A stretch of 36,579 nt of DNA from DATAFT01 sp035544635. GTDB taxonomy: Bacteria > Acidobacteriota > Thermoanaerobaculia > Multivoradales > Multivoraceae. The stretch is taken from contig DATKDQ010000245.1 in assembly GCA_035544635.1 (NCBI GenBank), forward strand, positions 1-36,579. The letters are read 5' to 3'. This document shows positions 27,689 through 36,378 of this stretch, one piece after another. Each line of letters begins with the position of its first letter. The stretch's first letter is position 1. The notes under the pieces were generated by a model, which was not told the DNA's origin, did not search any database, and saw only the letters and a program-made list of their open reading frames with translations. Both the position numbers and the translations under genes were made by a program.

Positions 27689-30049
27689 TCAGTGCGGTCG
27701 CGCGTGCCTGCCGCCGCCCTGGGAGCTGCCGCGCGAGCCGGTCGCCTCACGAGATCGCGGCTGTCCGCCGCGCGACTGCGCAGCAGCTGACGCACCGCCC
27801 GTGCGCGGGGCGCTCGGCGCCGGAGCCGCGCGCTCGACTCTCGGTGCCGGAGCCGGTGCGGAGGTCGCCGCCCGCCCGCCCGGGCGCGGTGCCGACGGCA
27901 GCGCTCGGGGTGCGGAGGAAGCGGCGCGATCGAGCGGTGAGCGTGCCGAGCGCGCCGGCCCGCTCGGGCCAGGTGGCGAAGGTCGCGCCGCCTGAGCCGC
28001 AGACCGGTGCGCGGCGGGCGCGGGCGGAGCCGCCCCCGGTGCGGCCGCCGGCCGCCGCCGCTCGATCCGCTCGTAGCCGGCCGGCGGCGCGTTCGAGGGC
28101 GCGCGATCTCGATAGGCCGGGGTCTGCGGCCGCCGCGCCACCGCCCGCGACTCGACTGCGGGCTCGCGATTCGCCAGGCCCGCGGCCGCCTCGCGGCCCC
28201 GCTGCCGGTCGGCGAGACCAGGCGCCACCTCGACCGGTCGGCCGCGATCGACGATCCCCGGACGCACCGTGCGAGGGGAGTACGACGGCCGCGCCGTGCC
28301 CGCCGCTGGGCGGTCGACGAGGGCTGGGCGAGCCGCGGTCGCGGACGGCTGGGCCACGGTTGCCGATCTCGATGGAGCACCGGCGGGACGGCTGGGGGAG
28401 CGGTGCACCGGCACGGCCGAGCGTGCCGGCGGAAGGCCCGCCTCGGGTCGCGAGATTCGGGCGTCGGCGCCCTCGGCGCGCGGTGCGCCGGGCACCGCTC
28501 GACGCGCGGCCTGAGGAGGCGCCGCGGCGGCGGTCGACCGTCGGTCCGCCTCGACCGGACGGCTACCCGCCACGCGTGGCGAGGGAGAGGCGACCCCGGC
28601 GGCCGGCCGCCGCGATCGATCGGCGCTCGATCCATCGGGGCTCGCAGCGCGCAGACCCGTCGGACGGTGCGATGCGACGCGCGGCGGTCCGCCGCCACGA
28701 TCGAGGTCCCGCAGCAGCGATCCCGATACCTCGGGGCTGCGCGCGATCACCGCGCTCACGTCGGCGAGCCGGGGCTCTGCGCCCGTATGCCGGTGGGCGC
28801 GGCGCAGCACGGCACCCTCCACCGCCCTGGTGTCGCGCCAGCGGCCCCGTTCGAGGCCGCGGGTGTCGGCGGTGATGAACGCCCGTCGGTGACCCGGGAA
28901 TCGGTCGTGGTGCGCGAGCACGCGGTGGTCGCGATGGAAGCGATGCTGGTGGGAGAACCCGATCGAGGACACCGGACAGAACGTCCAGTGACGGTAGGCG
29001 CGCCAGTCCGCGTACGAGACGCCATGGAAGCCGGTGCCGAACGACGCGTGGAAGCCGAAGCGACGAGCGTAGAAGCCGCGGTAGTAGCCGGCGGGGATCC
29101 ACGCGACGTGCGACGGCCCCCAGTACCAGACGACGTGCGCCGGCGCGTAGGCGGCGCCGGGGTACCACAGCCACCCGTACGAAGGATGGAGGTCCCACGC
29201 GCCATAGTGGTAGGGCACCCAACCCCACGGCTCGTACGACGACCACACCAGCCCGGCGGGGGAGTAGGTCCAGTAGCCGCTCCAGTACGGCTGCCACCCG
29301 GCCGTCACGCGGGGCCGCCAGGCGTACCTGCCATCGGTCTCGAGCCAGGCTCCGTGCCGTGCGAGCGGGAGAGCGGCGTAGCGCAGCTCGGGCTCGAGTG
29401 CGCCGAGGTCGGCACGCGCCGCCTCGGCCTCGAGATTCTCCGCCCACAGCTCGACTTCGGTCAACGCAGGCGCTTCGTACCGCGCGACGCGCTCCGACGG
29501 ATCCGGCGACGCCTCGGCCTGCTCGCCGGCCTCGACTCGAGCGGCGTCCCGGGCGGTGACCAGCTCGGCCCGGCCGGCGCGCACCACCACGCGGGTGTAT
29601 CCCGCCTCGTCCGCCTCGATCAGATACAAGCCGTCCGGCTCGAGATAGAGGGTTGCGTTGTCGGTATCGACCCGCGTGCGCCGGACCAGATCGCTGGGCA
29701 CGTCGAGGGCGAGCGCGCCCGAATGGAGCAGGAGCACGGTCGTCTCGCTCTCCTCGTCGAGCGATCGGGCCAGCGCCACCAGCTCGAGATCGGCGCTCTC
29801 TCCGAGGCGCACGCGATGCGAGTCGGGGAGGATGATCTCGACCCGCGCACCGGGCGACAGCCACACTCGATCGCCGGTCAGGGCGGGCGTGTTCTCGCGC
29901 GCCGCCTCCGGCTCTCCGCTCTCGATCCGGACCAGCGTGGCATCGCTCTCGACGACGCGGAAGAATCCCTGCTCGGGCTCGTAGGCCGCGGCGCGACCCG
30001 GAGCCGCCGCGGCGCACAGAGCCGCGGACAGGAGTATGAGCGTGCGCAT
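27689..30049 (-). CDS. Secreted FecR-like / DUF6600-like protein with a long Pro/Ala/Arg/Ser tail
   Basis: The 786-residue product starts with a clear signal peptide (MRTLILLSAALCAAAAPGRAA). Residues about 25-200 resemble a FecR-type beta domain (GDRVWLSPGARVEIILPDSH, then YLEPDGLYLIEADEAG). Residues about 240-365 are rich in Trp, Tyr and Gly with short repeats (WSSYEPWGWVPYHYGAW, YGWLWYPGAAYAPAHVVWYW), as in DUF6600-type proteins. From about residue 395 to the end the chain is low in complexity, Pro/Ala/Arg/Ser-rich and probably disordered. ATG codons at 30067 and 30073 would add 6 or 8 residues; 30049 gives the best signal peptide and has GAAGG upstream. The FecR sigma-regulator partners are absent, so an envelope or surface role is more likely. 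Its function is unknown. Confidence 0.85.
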   Translation of the reverse strand: MRTLILLSAALCAAAAPGRAAAYEPEQGFFRVVESDATLVRIESGEPEAARENTPALTGDRVWLSPGARVEIILPDSHRVRLGESADLELVALARSLDEESETTVLLLHSGALALDVPSDLVRRTRVDTDNATLYLEPDGLYLIEADEAGYTRVVVRAGRAELVTARDAARVEAGEQAEASPDPSERVARYEAPALTEVELWAENLEAEAARADLGALEPELRYAALPLARHGAWLETDGRYAWRPRVTAGWQPYWSGYWTYSPAGLVWSSYEPWGWVPYHYGAWDLHPSYGWLWYPGAAYAPAHVVWYWGPSHVAWIPAGYYRGFYARRFGFHASFGTGFHGVSYADWRAYRHWTFCPVSSIGFSHQHRFHRDHRVLAHHDRFPGHRRAFITADTRGLERGRWRDTRAVEGAVLRRAHRHTGAEPRLADVSAVIARSPEVSGSLLRDLDRGGGPPRVASHRPTGLRAASPDGSSADRSRRPAAGVASPSPRVAGSRPVEADRRSTAAAAPPQAARRAVPGAPRAEGADARISRPEAGLPPARSAVPVHRSPSRPAGAPSRSATVAQPSATAARPALVDRPAAGTARPSYSPRTVRPGIVDRGRPVEVAPGLADRQRGREAAAGLANREPAVESRAVARRPQTPAYRDRAPSNAPPAGYERIERRRPAAAPGAAPPAPAAHRSAAQAARPSPPGPSGPARSARSPLDRAASSAPRALPSAPRPGGRAATSAPAPAPRVERAAPAPSAPRTGGASAAAQSRGGQPRSREATGSRGSSQGGGRHARPH

Positions 30050-30247
30050 CGTAGCGGCCACCTTCATCGACATACAGCGTATCTCGCAAGAAGCGAGCCA
30101 GCCACGCCCCGCCGGGCGGGACCCGGAGGACCCACTCTCCGATGCCGGACGCCTACCGCTCGCTGGAGTCCCCGGGCGGCGTCGACGGCGACCCGGTGGC
30201 GGCAGGCGCTGCGCCGACTGCCTCACGGGGCGCGGGACCCGAGCGCG

Positions 30248-30305
30248 GCGTGAGACGCCGCGCGCAGGCGGCGTCACGCGGTGTCCTCCGACAGCGACAC
30301 CGCGT
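30248..30305. repeat. Two overlapping, mutually exclusive hairpins in the 334-bp intergenic region
   Basis: Hairpin A: GCGTGA and CGCCGC (30248-30261, with a 2-nt GA bulge) pair with GCGGCG and TCACGC (30268-30279). Hairpin B: ACGCGGTGTC (30276-30285) pairs perfectly with GACACCGCGT (30296-30305). They share 30276-30279 and cannot both form fully. The region between the FecR-like gene and the TPR-cNMP gene (30050-30383) otherwise holds the promoter at 30327-30356 and no credible gene. These arms lie upstream of that promoter, so they may be DNA sites or the end of another transcript. Confidence 0.55.
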
Positions 30306-30326
30306 CCCCTGCGGGTTGCACCAACC

Positions 30327-30356
30327 TTGACCTCGGCGGCAGCCCGCTGCTACCGT
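30327..30356 (+). promoter_or_regulatory. Promoter TTGACC-18-TACCGT before the TPR-cNMP gene
   Basis: TTGACC (30327-30332) and TACCGT (30351-30356) are 18 bp apart. A start near 30363 would give a leader of about 20 nt containing AGGGAGA (30365-30371) before the GTG at 30384. Confidence 0.5.
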
Positions 30357-30383
30357 ACTTCGCTAGGGAGAACCGCTCGTAAC

Positions 30384-31292
30384 GTGGCAGAGAAGAAGGG
30401 ATGGATCCCCGATCTGCGCTTCCGAGCCGAGCGCGACAAGAAGGCGCGCGAGCGGATCCGCAAGGAGCAGGACAGCCAGTCGGTGGACGATCTCATCCTG
30501 CAGGGGCGCTACGCGCGCGCCCAGCAGCTGCTCGAGCTCCGCATCGCCGAGAATCCCGAGGACGTCCACTCGCACATCAAGCTCGGCGATCTCCTGGCGC
30601 AGAAGCGCAAGACCGACGAGGCGCTTCGCAACTATCTCCGCGCCGCCCAGCTCCTCTCCGAGGACGGCTTCTTCGACAAGTCCCTCGCGCTGCTGAAGAC
30701 GGCCCGCAAGCTGTCTTCGGGCGAGTCCGTCACCATCGACGCGATGGAAGAGACGGTCCTGCGCGCGAAGGAGCTCGACACGGCGGCCTGGAGCGTGCGC
30801 AAGGGCAAGGGCTCCGAGGGCTCCGCGCTCTCGGTGTCGATCGAGCTCGAGGCGCTGTGGCGGCGGATGTCGGAGGGCGATTTCGTGCAGGGCCTGGCCC
30901 ACGGACAGCTCGAGGTGTTGATGGACGCGATGGAGCTCCACCGGGTGCCGGCGGGCGAGTTCATCGCCCGCGAGGGAGAGAACGACCCCGCGCTCTATCT
31001 GATCGCGAGCGGTCTGGTGCAGGCGCGGCTCGATCCGCTGAGGCGCGACCTCCTGCTCCGCAATTTCGGGCCCGGCCAGGTCATCGGCGAGAGCGTCCTG
31101 TTCGAGCGCCGCCCCTGGCCGGCGAGCTACAAGGCCGCGCACAACTGCCAGCTCCTGCGGCTCGACGTCGGCGGGCTGCAGCGCGCCCTCGCCAAGACCA
31201 AGGCACGCCGCCAGCTCATCACCGGTCTGAGCAGCCAACGCAACGACCAGCAGGTCGCGGCGCTCGCCTCCTCGGTGGCGTCGAGCGACTGA
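30384..31292 (+). CDS. TPR and cNMP-fold protein
   Basis: The 302-residue cytoplasmic product starts with a charged helix (FRAERDKKARERIRKEQ). Residues about 35-130 are TPR-like (LILQGRYARAQQLLELRIAE, HSHIKLGDLLAQKRKTDEAL). Residues about 160-285 have the cyclic-nucleotide-binding fold (LHRVPAGEFIAREGENDPAL, then GPGQVIGESVLFERRPWPAS). The phosphate-binding cassette lacks the Arg normally found before the S/T-A pair: WPASYKA stands where RSATVxA is expected, so true cyclic-nucleotide binding is doubtful. No helix-turn-helix follows. The GTG start has a ribosome-binding site 12 nt upstream. A frame open far upstream is not used, as it would cross the promoter and hairpins. The def gene follows after 28 bp. 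Probably an adaptor; function unknown. Confidence 0.82.
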   Translation: MAEKKGWIPDLRFRAERDKKARERIRKEQDSQSVDDLILQGRYARAQQLLELRIAENPEDVHSHIKLGDLLAQKRKTDEALRNYLRAAQLLSEDGFFDKSLALLKTARKLSSGESVTIDAMEETVLRAKELDTAAWSVRKGKGSEGSALSVSIELEALWRRMSEGDFVQGLAHGQLEVLMDAMELHRVPAGEFIAREGENDPALYLIASGLVQARLDPLRRDLLLRNFGPGQVIGESVLFERRPWPASYKAAHNCQLLRLDVGGLQRALAKTKARRQLITGLSSQRNDQQVAALASSVASSD

Positions 31293-31320
31293 CGGCTCCG
31301 GCGCCCGCGCCGCTCCTGTC

Positions 31321-31839
31321 ATGTCGGTACTTCCGATTCGTATCTATCCCGATCCCGTGCTGCGCGTGCGTTGCCGCCCGGTCGAGGTGTTCGATCGGGA
31401 GCTGGCTCGCCTGATCGCGGACATGGTCGAGACCATGCACGCCGCCCCGGGGATCGGGCTGGCCGCGAACCAGGTCGGGGTCGAGAGCAGGGTCGCCGTC
31501 GTCGATCTCTCGTCGGGCGAGCGCGGCGAGGACCTGCTGGTGCTGATCAACCCCGAGATCTTCGGCGAGGAAGGAGAGGACGAGGACGTCGAAGGCTGCC
31601 TCTCGATCCCGGACTTCACCGAGAAGGTGCCGCGTCCGATCGCGGTGAGCGTACGCGCCGCGGACGCGAGCGGGCGCCGCTTCGAGCTCGAGGCCGAGGG
31701 GTTGCTCGCCCGGGCGATCTGCCACGAGCTGGATCACCTCGAAGGACGCCTGTTCACCGATCGCCTGCGCGGCCTGCGCCGCGAGCGCGCGCGCCGCGCG
31801 CTGAGGCGCCTGACGCGCGATCTGGAGCGGGCGGAGTGA
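31321..31839 (+). CDS. def: Peptide deformylase
   Basis: Def removes the formyl group from the N-terminal Met of new proteins. The 172-residue product has the three metal-site motifs: GIGLAANQVG with Gln51, EGCLSIPDF with Cys93, and CHELDHLEG with His135, Glu136 and His139. The early part IRIYPDPVLRVRCRPVEVF is typical. The ATG at 31321 has only weak ribosome-binding signals. The stop overlaps the lipoprotein start as GTGA. It forms a tight run with the cohesin-like lipoprotein, cysS and yraN. Confidence 0.97.
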   Translation: MSVLPIRIYPDPVLRVRCRPVEVFDRELARLIADMVETMHAAPGIGLAANQVGVESRVAVVDLSSGERGEDLLVLINPEIFGEEGEDEDVEGCLSIPDFTEKVPRPIAVSVRAADASGRRFELEAEGLLARAICHELDHLEGRLFTDRLRGLRRERARRALRRLTRDLERAE

Positions 31840-32402
31840 GCCGGCGCCGGGCGACGCTGCTGCTGATCGCGGCTACGTCGCTTCTGAGCTGCGGCGGAGG
31901 CGGCGGCAGCCGGGGTGGCGGAGGCCCCACCGCGCCCCCCACCGCAACCCCGGCGCCGGCATCGATCGGGTTCACCGCCACCGCTACGGGAGGCGCCAAC
32001 TCGCTGGCCCTCACCCGCACCTCGAGCGACGCGACCACTCTCGTGCTCTCGCTCGAGGCCACCTCCGTCACCGACCTCTACGGCGTGGCCTTCGACCTGC
32101 TGTATCCGGCGGACGTCCTCGCCTTCGGTGCCCTGGTCGAGGGACCTTTCCTCGACCAGGGCGGCTCGGTCGATACCACGCTTCAGGTGGCGGAGACGCC
32201 GCCCGGCACCCTGGTCGTCGGTCTGAGCCGCCTCGGTCAGGTCTCCGGCCGCACCGGAACCGGAGCGCTGCTGCGTCTCGAGTTCGAGCGACGAGCCACG
32301 GGCTCGGGCGACCTCCGGTTCCAGGGCAACCAGGCTTTCAACGCCGCCGGCGATCCGATCCCGGGCATCGTGTGGTCGGGTGGCCGCGTCGTCGTGCCCT
32401 GA
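31836..32402 (+). CDS. Lipoprotein with a cohesin-like domain
   Basis: The 188-residue product begins with a lipoprotein signal peptide whose lipobox is LLSC with Cys19, followed by a Gly/Ser/Pro/Thr-rich spacer. Residues about 48-188 match the cohesin-like beta-sandwich pattern: LVLSLEATSVTDLYGVAFDL, LYPADVLAF, FLDQGGS, and LVVGLSRLGQVSGRTGTGAL with LRLEFE. In cellulosomes cohesins bind dockerins; isolated ones in other bacteria have unknown partners. No dockerin is recognised in this window. It starts inside the def stop (GTGA) and ends 1 nt before the cysS ATG, so it is embedded in a translation operon. LspA (25770) would process it. Confidence 0.85.
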   Translation: MSRRRATLLLIAATSLLSCGGGGGSRGGGGPTAPPTATPAPASIGFTATATGGANSLALTRTSSDATTLVLSLEATSVTDLYGVAFDLLYPADVLAFGALVEGPFLDQGGSVDTTLQVAETPPGTLVVGLSRLGQVSGRTGTGALLRLEFERRATGSGDLRFQGNQAFNAAGDPIPGIVWSGGRVVVP

Positions 32403-32403
32403 C

Positions 32404-33824
<1,421 letters not shown>

Positions 33825-33828
<4 letters not shown>

Positions 33829-34232
33829 AGGCATTCGGATCCGACTTCGAGGCCCAGCCCCACACCCGAGCGCGCGGCCGCGCCGGCGAGGACGCGGCCT
33901 GCGCCCACCTCGCCGGGGAGGGCTACCGCATCGTCGAGCGCAACGTGTCGACGGCGGCGGGAGAGATCGACATCGTCGCCGAGGAGGGCGACACGCTCTG
34001 CTTCGTCGAGGTCAAGGCGCGCGCCGACGCGGCGCACGGCCCCGCCGTCGCCTTCGTCGGCCCCGCCAAGCAGCGGCGCTTGGCCCGCTGCTGCGCGCTC
34101 TATCTGGTCACCCGGCAGGTCCGCGAGCGCCCGATCCGCTTCGACGTCCTCGGCCTCGAGCGCGCGGACGGTGCCTGGCGATGCGAGCTCGTGCGCGGCG
34201 CCTTCGAGGCCACTGAGTCTTTTCTGGTTTGA
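33825..34232 (+). CDS. yraN: UPF0102 (YraN) family putative endonuclease
   Basis: YraN proteins have a restriction-endonuclease-like fold, but their role is not settled. The 135-residue product shows the family pattern: GRAGEDAACAHLAGEGYRIV, ERNVSTAAGEIDIVAEEGD and LCFVEVKARAD, which place the E, D and ExK catalytic residues. QRRLARCCALYL and IRFDVLGLE follow. The ATG overlaps the cysS stop (ATGA). The stop codon at 34230-34232 lies inside the -35 hexamer of the tRNA-Gly promoter. A longer frame upstream is not coding because it overlaps cysS. Confidence 0.93.
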
Positions 34233-34258
34233 CTCGATCCGGGGCGGAACGCTATGCT
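34229..34258 (+). promoter_or_regulatory. Promoter of tRNA-Gly(GCC)
   Basis: TTGACT (34229-34234) and TATGCT (34253-34258) are 18 bp apart, giving a start near 34265, about 10 nt before the tRNA. The -35 overlaps the yraN stop codon. This is one of the most canonical promoters in the window. Confidence 0.7.
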
Positions 34259-34274
34259 GTCACGCCGCTGGATG

Positions 34275-34349
34275 GCGGGAATAGCTCAGGGGTAGAGCAC
34301 AACCTTGCCAAGGTTGGGGTCGCGGGTTCAAATCCCGTTTCCCGCTCCA
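34275..34349 (+). tRNA. tRNA-Gly (anticodon GCC)
   Basis: The acceptor stem GCGGGAA pairs with TTCCCGC, the D arm is GCTC/GAGC, the anticodon stem is CAACC/GGTTG with loop TTGCCAA, and the T loop is TTCAAAT. CCA is encoded. It reads GGC and GGT codons. tRNA-Cys follows 134 bp later. Confidence 0.97.
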
Positions 34350-34483
34350 GGCTCCGTTGCGCCGGCGCCGCCTCTCGAACGCAAACCGCGACCTCCGACG
34401 GGGGCGACCGGCTCCGATCACGGCTCTGGCGACCTCGCGGAGCGACCTCGCGACGGCGGTCTCGCAATACAACCGGTTCCCAG

Positions 34484-34558
34484 GGCGACGTAGCCAAGTG
34501 GTAAGGCGAGGGTCTGCAAAACCCTTATTCGTGGGTTCGATTCCCACCGTCGCCTCCA
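34484..34558 (+). tRNA. tRNA-Cys (anticodon GCA)
   Basis: The acceptor stem GGCGACG pairs with CGTCGCC. The anticodon stem AGGGT/ACCCT carries loop CTGCAAA, so the anticodon is GCA. The discriminator base is U73 (34555), which CysRS needs, and CCA is encoded. An AATACAAC stretch (34466-34473) could be a weak -10; read-through from the tRNA-Gly promoter is also possible. Confidence 0.97.
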
Positions 34559-34581
34559 TCTCTCCCGCGGCGGCTTCCCGA

Positions 34582-36144
34582 GTGTCCACCTCCAGACGGT
34601 TCGCCACCGCGGCGCTGCCGCTGATCGCCCTCTTCGCCACGGCTCATGCCCAGGAGCCGCCCCCCCGGAGCGTCGCCGCGGAGCCGCGCGACGAGCGGCT
34701 GGCGGCGGAGATCACGGTCTTCGAGACCACGCTCATGGTCGACGCCGACGCGCTCGGGCTCCGCGACCGCCGGCGCCTGCGCCCCCAGGGGCTCCTGGTG
34801 CTCGAGGGCGGCGTGCCACGGCGCGTCACCAACCTGCAGTCGCCCGAGCACGGGTCGTGGCGCGTCCTGATCTACGTCGACGCTCCGCTGTCGCGGGCGC
34901 GCACCGTCCGTCTCGCGAGCCTGAGGCTGGGCGAGGCGGCCCAGCGGCTCACCGACCTGGGCGCGGTCGAGGTGGTCGTCGCCGACCCGGAGCCGCGAAC
35001 GGTCTTCGGACCGAGTCGAGAGCCCAGGCTGCTGGCCGAGCATCTCACCCGTCTCGGCGAGAGCGGCGCCGGCTCGGACGAGATCCATCGGCTCCGGCTC
35101 GCGTTCGGCGAGATCGGCTCCGGCCTCGCGCCCGGCGATCCGCGGCGCGCCGAGTCGCTGCACCAGGAGCTCGGGCTGGTGCGCAGCCGGGTCGATCACC
35201 TGCTGCTGCGCGCCGCGGCGGACTGCGACGGCAACCCCTGCCTCCTGTTCCTGGTGAGCGACGGCTTCTACGAGGACCCGGCGGCGTTCTATCTCGGCGA
35301 AGGCCGCCTGGCGGACCCCGCCGAGGCACGCCCCGCCCTCGAGGCCTCGCGCGAGCTCGCACAGACCCTCGCCGGGTACGAGTGGATCTCGGTCCCCCTG
35401 CCGCTGCGCGAGGACCGCCTGGAGACACCGGTCCTCGCCAAGCCGCGCAGCGACTTCGACGTCTTCCTGGACCACACCGGTGCGGTCCGACCGCTCCCGA
35501 AGGCCAAGGAGCGGGAGCCCGAGCTCTCGCTGGAGGACCTCGAGATCAGCGTCACGCCGATCCTGCAGCCGCTGCAAAGGCTGGCGCTCGACACCTCGGG
35601 GAGAGTCGTGCGGATCGCCGAGGACGTCGGCGGGACGCTCGAGACGCTGCCCGACCGCCGCCGGCTCTTCTATCTCACCGACCGCACGCTCGACGGCGAC
35701 CTGCGCCCGGTGTCGGTCCGGCTGGTCGAGAACGCGACGGCGCTGCGCGCCCCGGCGTGGGTTCGCTCCTCGACCCCAGCCGCCGTCGCCGGCGCCAGGG
35801 TCCGGGCCTTGCTGGCGAGCCGCCAGGCGACCGCAGGAGAGGTGCCGGTGCGCGCGACTCTCGAGCGTGACGACCGCGGACCGGTGACGCTGGTCCTGGA
35901 GGCGGACTGGGGTGTGGTGGCCGAGCTGCTCGAAAGATCGAGGATCCGGGTCTCGATCGCGCACTCGCGTCCCGGCGATCTCCCCTGGGTCGGCCATCAG
36001 CGGCTCGCGCCCGGGGAAGTGGCCGAGGGCGGCGCCTGGCGCCATCGCCTGTCGTTTCCGGTGCCGCCAGACGTCGAGCGCTTTGCCCTGGTGGTCGAGG
36101 CGCTGGTCCCCAGGATGTGGGGAGCGGCCGTGATCGAGCCCTGA
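34582..36144 (+). CDS. Secreted VWFA-like protein of the type common in Acidobacteriota
   Basis: The 520-residue product has a signal peptide (FATAALPLIALFATAHAQ). Residues about 45-150 resemble VWFA-related acidobacterial proteins: EITVFETTLMVDADALGL, RPQGLLVLEGGVPRRVTNLQ, WRVLIYVDAPLSRARTVRLA. The metal-site DxSxS of a true VWFA domain is only DAPLS here, so metal binding is doubtful. The central part has LLFLVSDGFYEDPAAFYLG, and the C-terminal 200 residues look like beta-rich repeats. The GTG start at 34582 is 23 bp after tRNA-Cys, so the mRNA may be made by tRNA processing. It is followed by a 234-bp gap. Function unknown. Confidence 0.8.
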   Translation: MSTSRRFATAALPLIALFATAHAQEPPPRSVAAEPRDERLAAEITVFETTLMVDADALGLRDRRRLRPQGLLVLEGGVPRRVTNLQSPEHGSWRVLIYVDAPLSRARTVRLASLRLGEAAQRLTDLGAVEVVVADPEPRTVFGPSREPRLLAEHLTRLGESGAGSDEIHRLRLAFGEIGSGLAPGDPRRAESLHQELGLVRSRVDHLLLRAAADCDGNPCLLFLVSDGFYEDPAAFYLGEGRLADPAEARPALEASRELAQTLAGYEWISVPLPLREDRLETPVLAKPRSDFDVFLDHTGAVRPLPKAKEREPELSLEDLEISVTPILQPLQRLALDTSGRVVRIAEDVGGTLETLPDRRRLFYLTDRTLDGDLRPVSVRLVENATALRAPAWVRSSTPAAVAGARVRALLASRQATAGEVPVRATLERDDRGPVTLVLEADWGVVAELLERSRIRVSIAHSRPGDLPWVGHQRLAPGEVAEGGAWRHRLSFPVPPDVERFALVVEALVPRMWGAAVIEP

Positions 36145-36268
36145 CCCCGCGGACACCGCCGACCGCTCACCGGACGCCGCAACCGCCCCAGGAGGCCGCG
36201 ACCGCACGGTGCGAGCCGACGCGCCGGACGCTGCCGCCCCCGGCCGCCCGGCTCGGAACTCCCTGCTC

Positions 36269-36294
36269 CTGCTAAAATCGTCTGCTAGAATCGT
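36269..36294 (+). promoter_or_regulatory. Tandem 13-bp repeats, each with an extended -10
   Basis: CTGCTAAAATCGT (36269-36281) and CTGCTAGAATCGT (36282-36294) are adjacent direct repeats with one mismatch. Each contains TGC followed by a -10-like hexamer (TAAAAT, TAGAAT), that is, an extended -10, spaced 13 bp apart. No TTGACA-like -35 is visible. Starts near 36285 or 36298 would leave an 80- to 95-nt leader before the FHA gene. Confidence 0.55.
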
Positions 36295-36327
36295 TGGTTA
36301 GTTCCTGCACCGCCCCGGGGCTGGCGC

Positions 36328-36357
36328 GATCGTCGCGGGAAGAGGGCCACGACGATC
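36328..36357 (+). repeat. Leader hairpin before the FHA gene
   Basis: GATCGTCG (36328-36335) pairs with CGACGATC (36350-36357) around a 14-nt purine-rich loop that includes AAGAGG. It lies 21 nt before the ATG at 36379. It could affect mRNA stability or translation, or be an operator in DNA. Confidence 0.45.
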
Positions 36358-36378
36358 TGCGGTGGAAGCGCGTGCGAG

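Noticed and set aside
28007..30253. Plus-strand open frame of 748 codons opposite the FecR-like gene
   Set aside because: It has no recognisable motif and mirrors the GC-rich codons of the real minus-strand gene, which has a signal peptide and known domains.
30142..30330. Small plus-strand open frame of 62 codons
   Set aside because: It has no motif or ribosome-binding site, and it crosses both hairpins and the promoter of the next gene.
34252..34497. Minus-strand open frame containing GFEPATPTLARLCSTPELFP
   Set aside because: It is the antisense of tRNA-Gly(GCC), a well-known false protein in databases. The frame covering 34260-34640 is the same kind of artefact, over tRNA-Gly and tRNA-Cys.
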